NCBI GenBank assembly: GCA_021014325.1
Contig: CM037472.1
Coordinates: 22,925,063-22,989,062, forward strand
Direction of reading: 5' to 3'
DNA: 64,000 nt
Source: Plazaster borealis
Taxonomy: Eukaryota > Echinodermata > Asteroidea > Forcipulatida > Labidiasteridae
The position numbers and the translations under genes were made by a program. Under the pieces are notes generated by a model, which searched no databases, was not told the origin of the DNA, and saw nothing but the letters and a program-made list of their open reading frames with translations. The number at the start of each line of letters is the position of its first letter. Positions within the stretch are counted from its first letter, which is position 1. This document shows positions 34,901-41,864 of this stretch, piece by piece.

Positions 34901-37900
34901 GTTTACGAACCTGTAGCTTTGTGTGTCCCGTGTTGCACAGAATCTGTAAACCTCCTGAATGAGTTGTAACACCCAAGAGGTTCCGTTTTAGAATAAGGGA
35001 GGAGAACCCAGGCCCGCAAGCTATTTTCATATTCTTTCAATCTCATCCCTGAATGTAGGAGTGCATGAACCAATAACACCACACAACACTCCGGGAATCG
35101 ATTCCAATTTTCAGTTTCGTAACAATAATGCCATTCATTTACAAAGGAGTCTACATATTTACTTTCTTTTAAAAAACTGTTTCCTTCATGTGACAGGTCT
35201 AATGAGTGGCATAGGGCAGAGTCTGGGTATACTCAAGTCTGGTGCCGGTAGCGCTACTGTTAAAACACCCGCTGTGGATGATATCATTGAGAATCCATCG
35301 TTCCTTGGTGAGTTTTTTTTTTTTTAAGAGCACATGTATACATGTAACCCTCCTACTCTTGGTAACAATTTGCAGTGAGTTGACCAACCATTTTAAACCA
35401 TTGTGTATGGTGGCACAACTGTGCACAGAACCAACTGTTTTACATCTTTGATGCATTCACCAAATGCTATCATAATGCAGGCTGGCATAGTTTATCCAAA
35501 GAGCTGTGGTTTATCAATAATTCATAAATACCTGGGACAGATTATCCATTCTGATTGGTCGAAAGGCCATGTTTAAACGTGCGATATAAACACAGTGAGG
35601 AGTGTTTAAACATGGCCTGAGGAAATTGAGTCAAAAGAGGGCGCTATCAGATGACCGCGTGGAGCGCGCACATTTTATGGCCCGATTTTAAGTTGGTAGG
35701 CCACATATTTGGCTCGCGCAAGTTTGAAACTTGCATGAAGTAGTTTGAAACTTAAGCGCGCAAATTCGAAACTTGGGCGAGGAGCACTACTCAGCAAAAT
35801 TCAATCTAGATGAGCTGAGTGTAGCAGTATGCCATAAGCAGACTGACTCAAGTCTAATGTTTACTTCCCATAATGCATTGTATCACCTTATAACATGGCC
35901 GCCCGCATGTAACAGTCGATTCTCATGATCTAGAATAAAGCTCGACTTATAAGCTATAACATACGAAGTTGTATCTTCTTACATGGTGTCAGAGTAACCC
36001 ACAATGGCCACTTTTGGATCTATCGGTGAGTTTTTCATCAAAAAGGAAACGTGGTTGATATACACCGACCGCCTTGGCGAATATTTTACGGCCAACAACA
36101 TAACGGACTCCACACGAAAACGGGCAATCCTAAACTCCGTCGTTGGATCACAGACGTACAAGCTTATCAGCGATCTTCTTGCTCCAAAGAAACCAAACCA
36201 AGCTACGTACATCGAGCTGGTAGACACATTGGAGAAGCATTTTAAGCCTACAAAGTCTAGCATTATCGCCCGTTTCCAGTTCAACAGCCGATACCGACGG
36301 TCCGGTGAAACGATTGCTGACTATCTAGCAGCCCTGCGTGCACTCGCCAGTGACTGCAACTACGGACAAAAGCTTGATGAGATGCTGAGAGATCGGCTGG
36401 TTTGTGGTGTGCAGGATGAACAGATCCAGAAATCCCTGCTCTCCCAACCAGAGGATAAACTCGACCTCAAACGCACAGTAGAACTTGCACAATCTATGCA
36501 GCTTGCAGGTGACCAGGCTAAAATGCTGACAGCCAGTGCCACCACAGAATCCAGTCCCAGCATCAACGCTCGAAAGAAACAAGCTCAACGGTCAAACACA
36601 GGTCAGTCCAATCATCATCAACAATCACATGGTACCAAACCAACACAGCAACAAGATCAAAGGCCCAGACGACCTTGTGGAAATTGTGGAACCTTTCACA
36701 AGCGCAGAGAATGCCCCGCCTACGGCAAAACCTGTCGCAAGTGTAACAAACTGAATCATTACGGTGATTACTGCCGAGGCAGCCGCCGTATTCACACCGT
36801 TAACCCCGAATCTTACTCGGAGGAGGAAGCCTCAATCGCAGATGAGCAAGAACTATTCCACATTCGAGCTCTGGACCACACCAACTTGAACTTAAAACAC
36901 GACATCCACGCCACACTCATAGTGAATGGCACACACGTTCCCATCCAACTCGACACAGGTGCACGTTGTAATGTACTACCGATGCAGATCTACAATGTTA
37001 TCGCACCACCGAAATCCATTGACAATAATAAGCCTACTACACTGGTAGCATATGGGGGGAATGAGCTCAAGACAATCGGCCAAGCCACACTGCCATGCAA
37101 CATCGAGTCATCACAAACACACCATATGATTGACTTTCACATCGTAGACTCGCGAGTGAAAGCAATCCTTGGATTGACCGATTGCCTTCGACTAGGCCTG
37201 CTGTCAGTTAACAACAACATCGTGTATCACGTCGCAACCGACTCAAAATCTACACAGATCTTTACAGACAACAAAGACCTGTTTGACGGCTCCCTCGGGT
37301 CACTACCTGTCATCTACTCCATGACCATCGACCCTAACGCCACACCAGTCGTTCGCCCCCCACGACGCATTCCAGCAGCAATGCAAGACAAGGTCAAGTC
37401 CGAACTAAAACGCATGACTACCCTCGGTGTAATCACTCCGGTCTCGGAACCAACCGACTGGGTGTCCTCCATGGTCGCAACTCATAAGAAAAACACCGAA
37501 GAGATTCGCTTATGCATCGACCCTCGCGACCTTAACCAAGCTCTAAAGCGCCCGCACCACCCTACACTAACAGTAGAGGAAGTTGCGGCACAGATGGATG
37601 GTGCCACTGTTTTCTCAGTGCTAGACGCTAAATGTTCCTTCTGGCAGATCCCCCTCGATTATCAGTCATCATTGCTAACTACTTTCAGCACGCCACACGG
37701 CAGGTACCGGTTCCTCCGTATGCCCTATGGTATTTGTTCTGCCTCTGATGTATACCAGAGGACCATGGAACAATTATTCGCTGATCTGCCATGCTCCATC
37801 ATCGTAGACGACATACTAGTTGGTGGACGTACCAAAGAAGAACATGATCGAAACCTCCAAGCTGTCCTTAATCGGATTCGCAAAGTCAACATGCGTCTCA

Positions 37901-40517
37901 ACCCCCAGAAATGCCGATTCGGTCTCGCACAAGTATCATACGTCGGTCACGTATTCACCGCCACTGGCCTTCAACCCGATCCGGCAAAAGTCAGTGCTAT
38001 TACCGACATGCCCCCACCTGAGGACGTCATTGCCCTACAACGCTTTCTTGGCATGGTGACATACCTGGCCAAGTTCATACCGAATCTAAGCGACTTAGCA
38101 GCCCCACTACGCGAGCTCACACATAACGACGTCCACTGGTGCTGGTTAGACCGTCACAACGCAGTGTTCTTGGAAATCAAGGACAAGATCGCTCACGCAC
38201 CGACACTCAAGTACTTCGACGTCAAGAAACCAATCACAGTGACATGCGATGCCTCAAAGTTTGGCCTTGGTGCAGCTTGCATGCAAGAGGGCGACCCCAT
38301 AGCGTACGCCTCACGCACTATGACCGACACCGAACAACGGTATGCACAGATCGAGAAAGAACTGCTTGCTGTCGTGTTCGCCTGCACCAAGTTCCATGAC
38401 TACATCTACGGTAAAGACATTATCGTTGAAACTGATCACCAGCCATTGGTCACTATCGTCAAGAAGCCCCTGCTTAGCGCCCCTGCCCGGCTCCAACGCA
38501 TGCTTCTTCGCTTGCAGAAATATAACATCACCCTTGTGTACAAAAAAGGGAAAGAACTTTTCATCGCAGACACTTTATCACGCGCTCCATTGACAACCAC
38601 TGATAACGACAACCTCGACCTGGAAGTCATGACCCTCCTACCCGTCTCCGAACCACCCCCACAGCAACAGCACTTGCCCGACTTCTACGTGCCCCCCCAG
38701 GAACCGCTCCCTCAACCCGCCATCGCCCCGGCTCCTGCACCGCAGCCTGCCATCACCCGCTCCGGTCGCATTTCCAAGCCGAACCCCAAGTACACTTGAC
38801 AGTTTTGTGTAACTGTTATCGCTATGCCAACCGTGGATTTGTGCCGTTGACCCGATTTCCTGCTAATGACTCGGACTATCCCCGACTATCGGATTTCCTG
38901 TAAATAGTTTGCAGTTTTTTACTAACCACGTGTTGTACACTTCAAAGATGAGGGCAGAATAATCCCTTGTACACGCATTGAGTACTAACTAGTCCACCTT
39001 AGTACTGTAGAAAAAAGTGTTATTTTTTTGCACTAATTGTGGTTTCCACCTCCTGTTTCTTTTGAGGAAAAGATAATCACCATTTGTTTCGCAACATTTA
39101 AGAAACAATTTGTTCTCTAAACTTGTTCCTTGTAAATCAGCTCAGTGAAGCAGTTGGACTCTAAACCAACAGACACTTATTTACAAACTCAGTAGTTCAT
39201 ACTATATCCATTTGGTATTCAAAGCTGTTTGTTTATTCAAGGACTGTAACAAAACTTAGAAGAGAGGATGTAGCAGTATGCCATAAGCAGACTGACTCAA
39301 GTCTAATGTTTACTTCCCATAATGCATTGTATCACCTTATAACATGGCCGCCCGCATGTAACAGTCGATTCTCATGATCTAGAATAAAGCTCGACTTATA
39401 ACCTATAACATACGAAGTTGTATCTTCTTACACTGAGGTTAAACTTTCAGATATGTTCTCAACTTTGAAAGGTTTCTGGATGTTCTTAATGGAAATGTAT
39501 TTATGCATGGGAATAAAAGACTGATGATTCAGTCTTAAACGGCCATTTAAAATCTTGCAGAGTCATGGCCGTGTGATAAAGGACCTCACCTTTGGCCTTG
39601 GCCTTTTATTACTTGGCCTTTTATAACTTCGCCACGACCCTGCCTGTTTTAAACGGCCTTTAAAAACCTCATCGACACTCTGAGGCCGTATCCAAATTGG
39701 CGACTACAGCTACGGCTACGGCTGTTGCTAAGGGTGTTGCTAAGGACGTCCTATACTTCAATGCACAACGACGCAGAAATCTAGCTGTAGCCGTAGCTGT
39801 AGCCGCTAATTCGGACACGGCCTTACATTCCCTTATTTAAAGTGCTCATTGTAGTGCTTGTAATTGTTTCATTATTCTGAAAAGATCTAAATGTTTCTCA
39901 TTGTATCTGATCTAAATCTTGCAGCCAGGGCCCAATTTCATAGAGCTGCTTAAGCTGAAAATATTGCTTAAAAATCGTCTGCTAAGCAGAATTGAGCCAA
40001 CCTCGTCCCCAAGGTGTGTCGAGCAGTACGAGGTTGACCGCTCTCTCACCCTGGTATTGGATCATTTGCATATCCAAAATTTTTGGATACGTACGCAAAT
40101 TAGAACAGTCTGGCTGTGAACGTGGTGAATACTGAATGAGTACAACTTAACATGTTTACGTTAGACTTTTGTACACCAGTCGTTGTCCAATCAGGGTCCA
40201 AGTAAGGAGTTTCCCTCCCAGGGTTTACTATTGTAAACATGGTTGGAAATAAAGTAAACCACGGGGACGAGGTTGGAAGTGAGCAGGATGCCAGTCACAA
40301 ATTTTACATGTGACATGGTAGTTTGGTTGGTAACCTTATTCTGGTAAGCATGATTTTGTTGTGCTTAGCTACTTTTTGTGCTTGAGCAGCTCTATGAAAT
40401 TGGGCCCAGGTAGTAATAATTTGATTTTGGTACATTTACAGGTGAGACTCCACGAATACTGAGATCCAGCAAGAGGAAAGCCAGTGACGATCTAGGCACA
40501 TTCTCCTCTGTCAAAAG
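28812..40517 (+). CDS. ARHGAP11A: ARHGAP11A-like Rho GTPase-activating protein, 3'-partial gene
   Basis: Six exons join in phase to 1,097 coding bases (365 residues). The order matches ARHGAP11A: a short N-terminal GIKVPKEKR segment, IFGSVLEDIPNI, then the RhoGAP domain with the arginine-finger loop GLFRKPGSR, FFRELPEPLL, NKMDASNLALVMMPNL, and a basic KKNRRRRRSG linker followed by TPRILRSSKRKASDD, as in the KKRKS stretch of the human protein. RhoGAP proteins stimulate GTP hydrolysis on Rho GTPases. ARHGAP11A acts on RhoA during cell division. The human protein is about 1,000 residues, so most of the C-terminal half is missing here. Reading through the last donor meets TAA at once (40517-40519), so either exons lie beyond the TRIM cluster or a short isoform ends here. 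Confidence 0.9.
29226..31529 (+). mobile_element. 2.3-kb terminal-inverted-repeat DNA transposon, unclassified
   Basis: The left end, from TAGACCCAGTAACTGGGGCG to CTGTAC, is matched in inverse at the right end by GTACAGCACCCCAGTTACTG followed by CTGGGTCTA (3-base indel). If TA is the target, the termini are GACCCAG. The interior carries no transposase recognised here. One candidate exon (29921-30067) and a smaller inner inverted pair (GTTTTAGCTAG near 29537, CTAGCTAAAAC near 31343) are seen. Probably non-autonomous or decayed. Confidence 0.65.
29921..30067 (+). CDS. Possible small exon inside the transposon, unknown protein
   Basis: ATG at 29921 opens 49 codons beginning MDARAISCVGSVNLQAV and ending TVTDFVKK, with an immediate GTAAAG donor-like sequence. 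It lies inside the 29226-31529 element and has no family motif I recognise. It could be the first exon of the element's lost transposase, a captured host exon, or chance. No following exon was found. Confidence 0.2.
31538..31878 (+). mobile_element. MITE with 9-bp target-site duplication
   Basis: ATGTTGAAC flanks both ends (31529-31537 and 31879-31887). The inverted termini of about 50 bp include GCCCCATAA, ATAGTGCCAA, CGCTTCTTGGCCCTAGCCC at the left and GGGGCTAGGGTCAAGAAGCG, TTGGCACTAT, TTATGGGGC at the right. A 9-bp duplication fits Mutator/MULE-like or Merlin-like classes. Confidence 0.8.
31933..32169 (+). repeat. MITE with TAATAGCACTCC termini
   Basis: Perfect 12-bp inverted termini TAATAGCACTCC (31933-31944) and GGAGTGCTATTA (32158-32169). 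The right half contains GTGACGTCAC. Confidence 0.7.
32423..32517 (+). CDS. ARHGAP11A: ARHGAP11A exon 2
   Basis: A 95-base exon after an ACAAAAG acceptor, donor CCAAA|GTAAGT (phase 2). It encodes ERSTCKTSIFGSVLEDIPNI and FISKRPGCLVPK, equivalent to human GGKIFGVPFNALP...IPSFLV. Confidence 0.85.
32698..32995 (+). repeat. tRNA-derived SINE, family 1, copy 2
   Basis: Head GGCATGTCGTGGCTGAGCAG with box B-like GGTTCGAGTCCC, then the body GCTTTGTTCTTTGGATGGGA, CGTAAAGCCGTAGGTCC and ACTTATCGTTAAGGACCC shared with the copy at 5163. Confidence 0.8.
33155..33251 (+). CDS. ARHGAP11A: ARHGAP11A exon 3, arginine-finger loop
   Basis: A 97-base exon after TTTTTCTCATGCAG, donor CAG|GTACGT. It encodes FLVECVHFLEDNVESEGLF then RKPGSRTRQKDLQ. 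The arginine of GLFRKPG is the catalytic finger of RhoGAP domains. Confidence 0.93.
33252..33662 (+). other. ARHGAP11A intron 3
   Basis: A short intron of 411 bases. No repeat or ORF of note. Confidence 0.7.
33663..34248 (+). CDS. ARHGAP11A: ARHGAP11A exon 4, core of the RhoGAP domain
   Basis: A 586-base exon after CTCCATGTAG, donor CAAG|GTATGA. It carries DVAGLFKFFFRELPEPLL, the NKMDASNLALVMMPNLM helix, KQQTAVVKHLIENADDVG, and an acidic tail followed by KKNRRRRRSGPIQ. Marked GC rise and long open frames on the other strand here are typical of a real coding exon. The antisense frames are shadows. Confidence 0.95.
34249..35196 (+). other. ARHGAP11A intron 4
   Basis: Holds a tRNA-derived SINE (34403-34754). 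The rest is unremarkable AT-rich sequence. Confidence 0.7.
34403..34754 (+). repeat. tRNA-derived SINE, family 1 head with a different body
   Basis: The head GGCGTGTCGTGGCTGAGCGG with box B-like GGGTTTGAATCC matches the family 1 copies up to ACTTAACCATAATTGCTTCG. The body then differs (GCATTCTGCTCTACCAGCC, GGGGGTAACCC) and ends in TAAAAATAAAAAATAAAA. Confidence 0.75.
35197..35307 (+). CDS. ARHGAP11A: ARHGAP11A exon 5
   Basis: A 111-base exon after TTCATGTGACAG, donor CTTG|GTGAGT. It encodes LMSGIGQSLGILKSG and then TVKTPAVDDIIENPSFLG. It lies C-terminal to the GAP domain, where the human protein has a similar GALNKFK linker. Confidence 0.8.
35565..35617 (+). repeat. Perfect 14-bp inverted repeat
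   Basis: GGCCATGTTTAAAC (35565-35578) and GTTTAAACATGGCC (35604-35617) with a 25-base loop. Probably the terminus of a short palindromic element. Confidence 0.7.
35820..35983 (+). repeat. 5' LTR
   Basis: 164 bp, TG...CA ended, followed by the putative primer binding site. Contains AATAAA within GATCTAGAATAAAGCTCG. It differs from the 3' LTR only in TTATAAGCTATA versus TTATAACCTATA. Confidence 0.95.
36004..38799 (+). CDS. Gag-Pol polyprotein of the LTR element, no integrase domain
   Basis: A 931-codon uninterrupted frame. Gag covers about residues 1-220. Two zinc knuckles follow (CGNCGTFHKRREC, CRKCNKLNHYGDYC, about 224-257). The aspartic protease has LDTGARCNVLP (near 316). Reverse transcriptase has RFLRMPYGICSAS and IIVDDIL (near 600). 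RNase H has TCDASKFGLG, EKELLAV and TDHQPL (near 749-812) and ends KKGKELFIADTLSRAP. After MTLLPVSE the sequence jumps to a P/Q-rich tail ending TRSGRISKPNPKYT. In related full-length elements the integrase (zinc-binding HHCC and DDE core) lies between these points. None of it is present. The single-frame layout is as in Mag-type elements. Confidence 0.93.
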   Translation: MATFGSIGEFFIKKETWLIYTDRLGEYFTANNITDSTRKRAILNSVVGSQTYKLISDLLAPKKPNQATYIELVDTLEKHFKPTKSSIIARFQFNSRYRRSGETIADYLAALRALASDCNYGQKLDEMLRDRLVCGVQDEQIQKSLLSQPEDKLDLKRTVELAQSMQLAGDQAKMLTASATTESSPSINARKKQAQRSNTGQSNHHQQSHGTKPTQQQDQRPRRPCGNCGTFHKRRECPAYGKTCRKCNKLNHYGDYCRGSRRIHTVNPESYSEEEASIADEQELFHIRALDHTNLNLKHDIHATLIVNGTHVPIQLDTGARCNVLPMQIYNVIAPPKSIDNNKPTTLVAYGGNELKTIGQATLPCNIESSQTHHMIDFHIVDSRVKAILGLTDCLRLGLLSVNNNIVYHVATDSKSTQIFTDNKDLFDGSLGSLPVIYSMTIDPNATPVVRPPRRIPAAMQDKVKSELKRMTTLGVITPVSEPTDWVSSMVATHKKNTEEIRLCIDPRDLNQALKRPHHPTLTVEEVAAQMDGATVFSVLDAKCSFWQIPLDYQSSLLTTFSTPHGRYRFLRMPYGICSASDVYQRTMEQLFADLPCSIIVDDILVGGRTKEEHDRNLQAVLNRIRKVNMRLNPQKCRFGLAQVSYVGHVFTATGLQPDPAKVSAITDMPPPEDVIALQRFLGMVTYLAKFIPNLSDLAAPLRELTHNDVHWCWLDRHNAVFLEIKDKIAHAPTLKYFDVKKPITVTCDASKFGLGAACMQEGDPIAYASRTMTDTEQRYAQIEKELLAVVFACTKFHDYIYGKDIIVETDHQPLVTIVKKPLLSAPARLQRMLLRLQKYNITLVYKKGKELFIADTLSRAPLTTTDNDNLDLEVMTLLPVSEPPPQQQHLPDFYVPPQEPLPQPAIAPAPAPQPAITRSGRISKPNPKYT
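39269..39432 (+). repeat. 3' LTR
   Basis: 164 bp, preceded by the polypurine tract and followed by the CTGAG target duplication. One mismatch to the 5' LTR. Confidence 0.95.
39682..39825 (+). repeat. Palindromic MITE with GAGGCCGTATCC termini
   Basis: Inverted arms of over 40 bp: GAGGCCGTATCCAAATTGGC and CTACAGCTACGGCTACGGCT at the left; GTAGCCGTAGCTGTAGCCGC and TAATTCGGACACGGCCTTA at the right. Confidence 0.75.
39928..40407 (+). repeat. Palindromic MITE, GGGCCCAATTTCATAGAGCT family, copy 5, interrupted
   Basis: Well-preserved termini GGGCCCAATTTCATAGAGCT (39928) and AGCTCTATGAAATTGGGCCC (ending 40407). The middle is split by a second element (39997-40276). Without the insertion its length would match the other copies, about 200 bp. 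Confidence 0.85.
39997..40276 (+). mobile_element. Nested MITE with CCAACCTCGTCCCC termini
   Basis: Perfect 14-bp inverted termini CCAACCTCGTCCCC (39997-40010) and GGGGACGAGGTTGG (40263-40276). Flanks AATTGAG and AAGTGAG look like a 7-8 bp target duplication with one mismatch, as in hAT elements. Confidence 0.8.
40442..40517 (+). CDS. ARHGAP11A: ARHGAP11A exon 6 (last exon visible)
   Basis: A 76-base exon after TACATTTACAG, possible donor AAAAG|GTAAAC. It encodes ETPRILRSSKRKASDD and LGTFSSVKR. Without splicing the frame meets TAA at 40517-40519, so this could be the terminal exon of a short form. Similarity of FSSVKR to FSSKKRKS in the human protein favours continuation. Confidence 0.75.
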
Positions 40518-40616
40518 GTAAACAACAGTATAGCAAAATTGCATCAAATATCTACTGATGGGGCGGGGGCGGGGGCTGGTTCACCATTAAGTTGGACGAT
40601 GTTAGGTATGTGTTTT

Positions 40617-40701
40617 CAAAATCACTTAATGGATCAGCATCAGAACTCCCCTCTTTAACTATTTTCAGGAAGCGTCTTAAACACTTCTTATCAGAGTTGT
40701 A
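40617..40701 (+). pseudogene. Fragment of a non-LTR retrotransposon ORF end
   Basis: The frame from about 40620 reads SLNGSASELPSLTIFRKRL then KHFLSEL and a stop at 40699-40701. The pattern LPSLxxFRKRLKxxL is the usual C-terminus of CR1/L2-like reverse transcriptase ORFs. The rest of the element is absent. Confidence 0.5.
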
Positions 40702-40714
40702 GGACTCGAGTCCA

Positions 40715-40862
40715 GGGGCCGATTCCACAAAGCACTAAGATTCATCTTAAGATGAGTTGTCAGTATTACCATGGTAATTTGTATTGTGACATCACACTTT
40801 TCTCAGCAATTAAGATTGATTTGCACTTGAGATCAATCTTAACTCCTTGTGAAATCGAGCCC
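40715..40862 (+). repeat. MITE with GGGGCCGATTCCACAAAG termini
   Basis: Left GGGGCCGATTCCACAAAG and CTAAGATTCATCTTAAG; right AGATCAATCTTAACTCCTTG and TGAAATCGAGCCC in inverse orientation. Confidence 0.7.
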
Positions 40863-41591
40863 AGGACCCAGTCACAATTTCGGTGACTCGGTCTCGGCAA
40901 AAAACCCGGGCTCGGACTCGACTATCATGACTCGTGTGACCATCCCGAATCAACATTTAAGTGGTTTCTGAAAAGTTAAGATCAAATAAGCATCCTTGTC
41001 TCAGAGTTTTATTTTTGCTTCAATAATAATTAACACATTATTTGTATATCTATTATAAAAACTAAAACTGATTTTATAAACATGTAATGAATATTTTTGT
41101 TGTTCAGATTTTATCATTTAATATAATTTGAATCAAAGATTTGATATCAGAGAAACAAAAAGTTCTTCGTTGAACGTGTTTTCTCGTTCCGATACGTGCG
41201 AGACTTTCACAGTCTATTGCAACAATTATACATGTAAATACATACAGGTAATTAAAAATTATCTTTTCTACATTGGTTATTTTGAAGAAAAAAAATCAAG
41301 TTAAATCATTAAAATTCAGTACCTAAATTGTCAAAATTTTCTAAAGGGGAGCTGCCCCTTAACCCTCCACCCCCTTGACCCCCAGCACGCCTCTCCTTCA
41401 GCGCGGGACAAACGTACGGCTTGGTTGGGGTAATTAATAGTTAATCGATATTTTTCAGTTTTTTTTTTTACTTATCCCATTATCATCCCTGCAGATTAAA
41501 AGCAGGGAGACCAATCTAAAAACAGATTGTTCAGATGATGCCCACACACCCCTCTTTCTTTGACTGTACACTTAATTTCCTTATATGTGTC

Positions 41592-41597
41592 TTTATT
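41592..41597 (-). terminator. Poly(A) signal, TRIM copy 1
   Basis: AATAAA on the - strand about 270 bases after the stop codon. The same ACAAAATAAAGACAC context is found at 49971-49976 and 57914-57919 for copies 2 and 3. Confidence 0.5.
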
Positions 41598-41864
41598 TTG
41601 TTTTTGGTTGGTTTCAATTGACAGGATTCTCCCTTGTTGTTTTAAACAGTGTATCTATGACAACCTTGCAATCTAATACAGCATGCAGTGTATCAAAATT
41701 ATGTCTTTAAATTTTTGTTTCCCATTCACATTGTATGTTATTGACAAAAGTGTGACTGTAATAAGTCTCCTTTGGAGGAGCCAGCACTTGTAAGGGCAAT
41801 GCTACATTTACAGGAACTAGTGTAATGTGCACGCTAAGATATTATTGGCATGTTAAGTAAGGAC

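Larger units (their letters stand above)
35820..39432 (+). mobile_element. Ty3/gypsy LTR retrotransposon (Mag/SURL-like), integrase-less
   Basis: A complete element of 3,613 bp flanked by a perfect 5-bp target duplication CTGAG (35815-35819, 39433-39437). It has two 164-bp LTRs beginning TGTAGCAG and ending CTTACA that differ at one base, a primer-binding-site-like TGGTGTCAGAGTAACCC right after the 5' LTR, and a polypurine tract AGAAGAGAGGA right before the 3' LTR. One open frame codes for gag and pol without integrase. Same orientation as the host gene. Confidence 0.95.
35308..40441 (+). other. ARHGAP11A intron 5, host of an LTR retrotransposon
   Basis: 5.1 kb, of which 3.6 kb is the LTR element at 35820-39432. 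Also present: a 14-bp perfect inverted repeat (35565-35617), a palindromic MITE (39682-39825) and a MITE disrupted by a second MITE (39928-40407). The long open frame belongs to the retrotransposon. Confidence 0.9.
40518..41864. other. Region between ARHGAP11A exon 6 and the first TRIM gene
   Basis: Contains a LINE C-terminal fragment (40617-40701), a MITE (40715-40862), AT-rich sequence, and from about 41314 the duplicated 3' flank of TRIM copy 1 with its poly(A) signal. No exon continuing ARHGAP11A was recognised. Confidence 0.65.

Noticed and set aside
35820..39432. Endogenous retrovirus with envelope
   Set aside because: No envelope-like frame with signal peptide or membrane segment. The coding frame ends after the pol tail, and the remaining 470 bases to the 3' LTR are non-coding. 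It is a retrotransposon.
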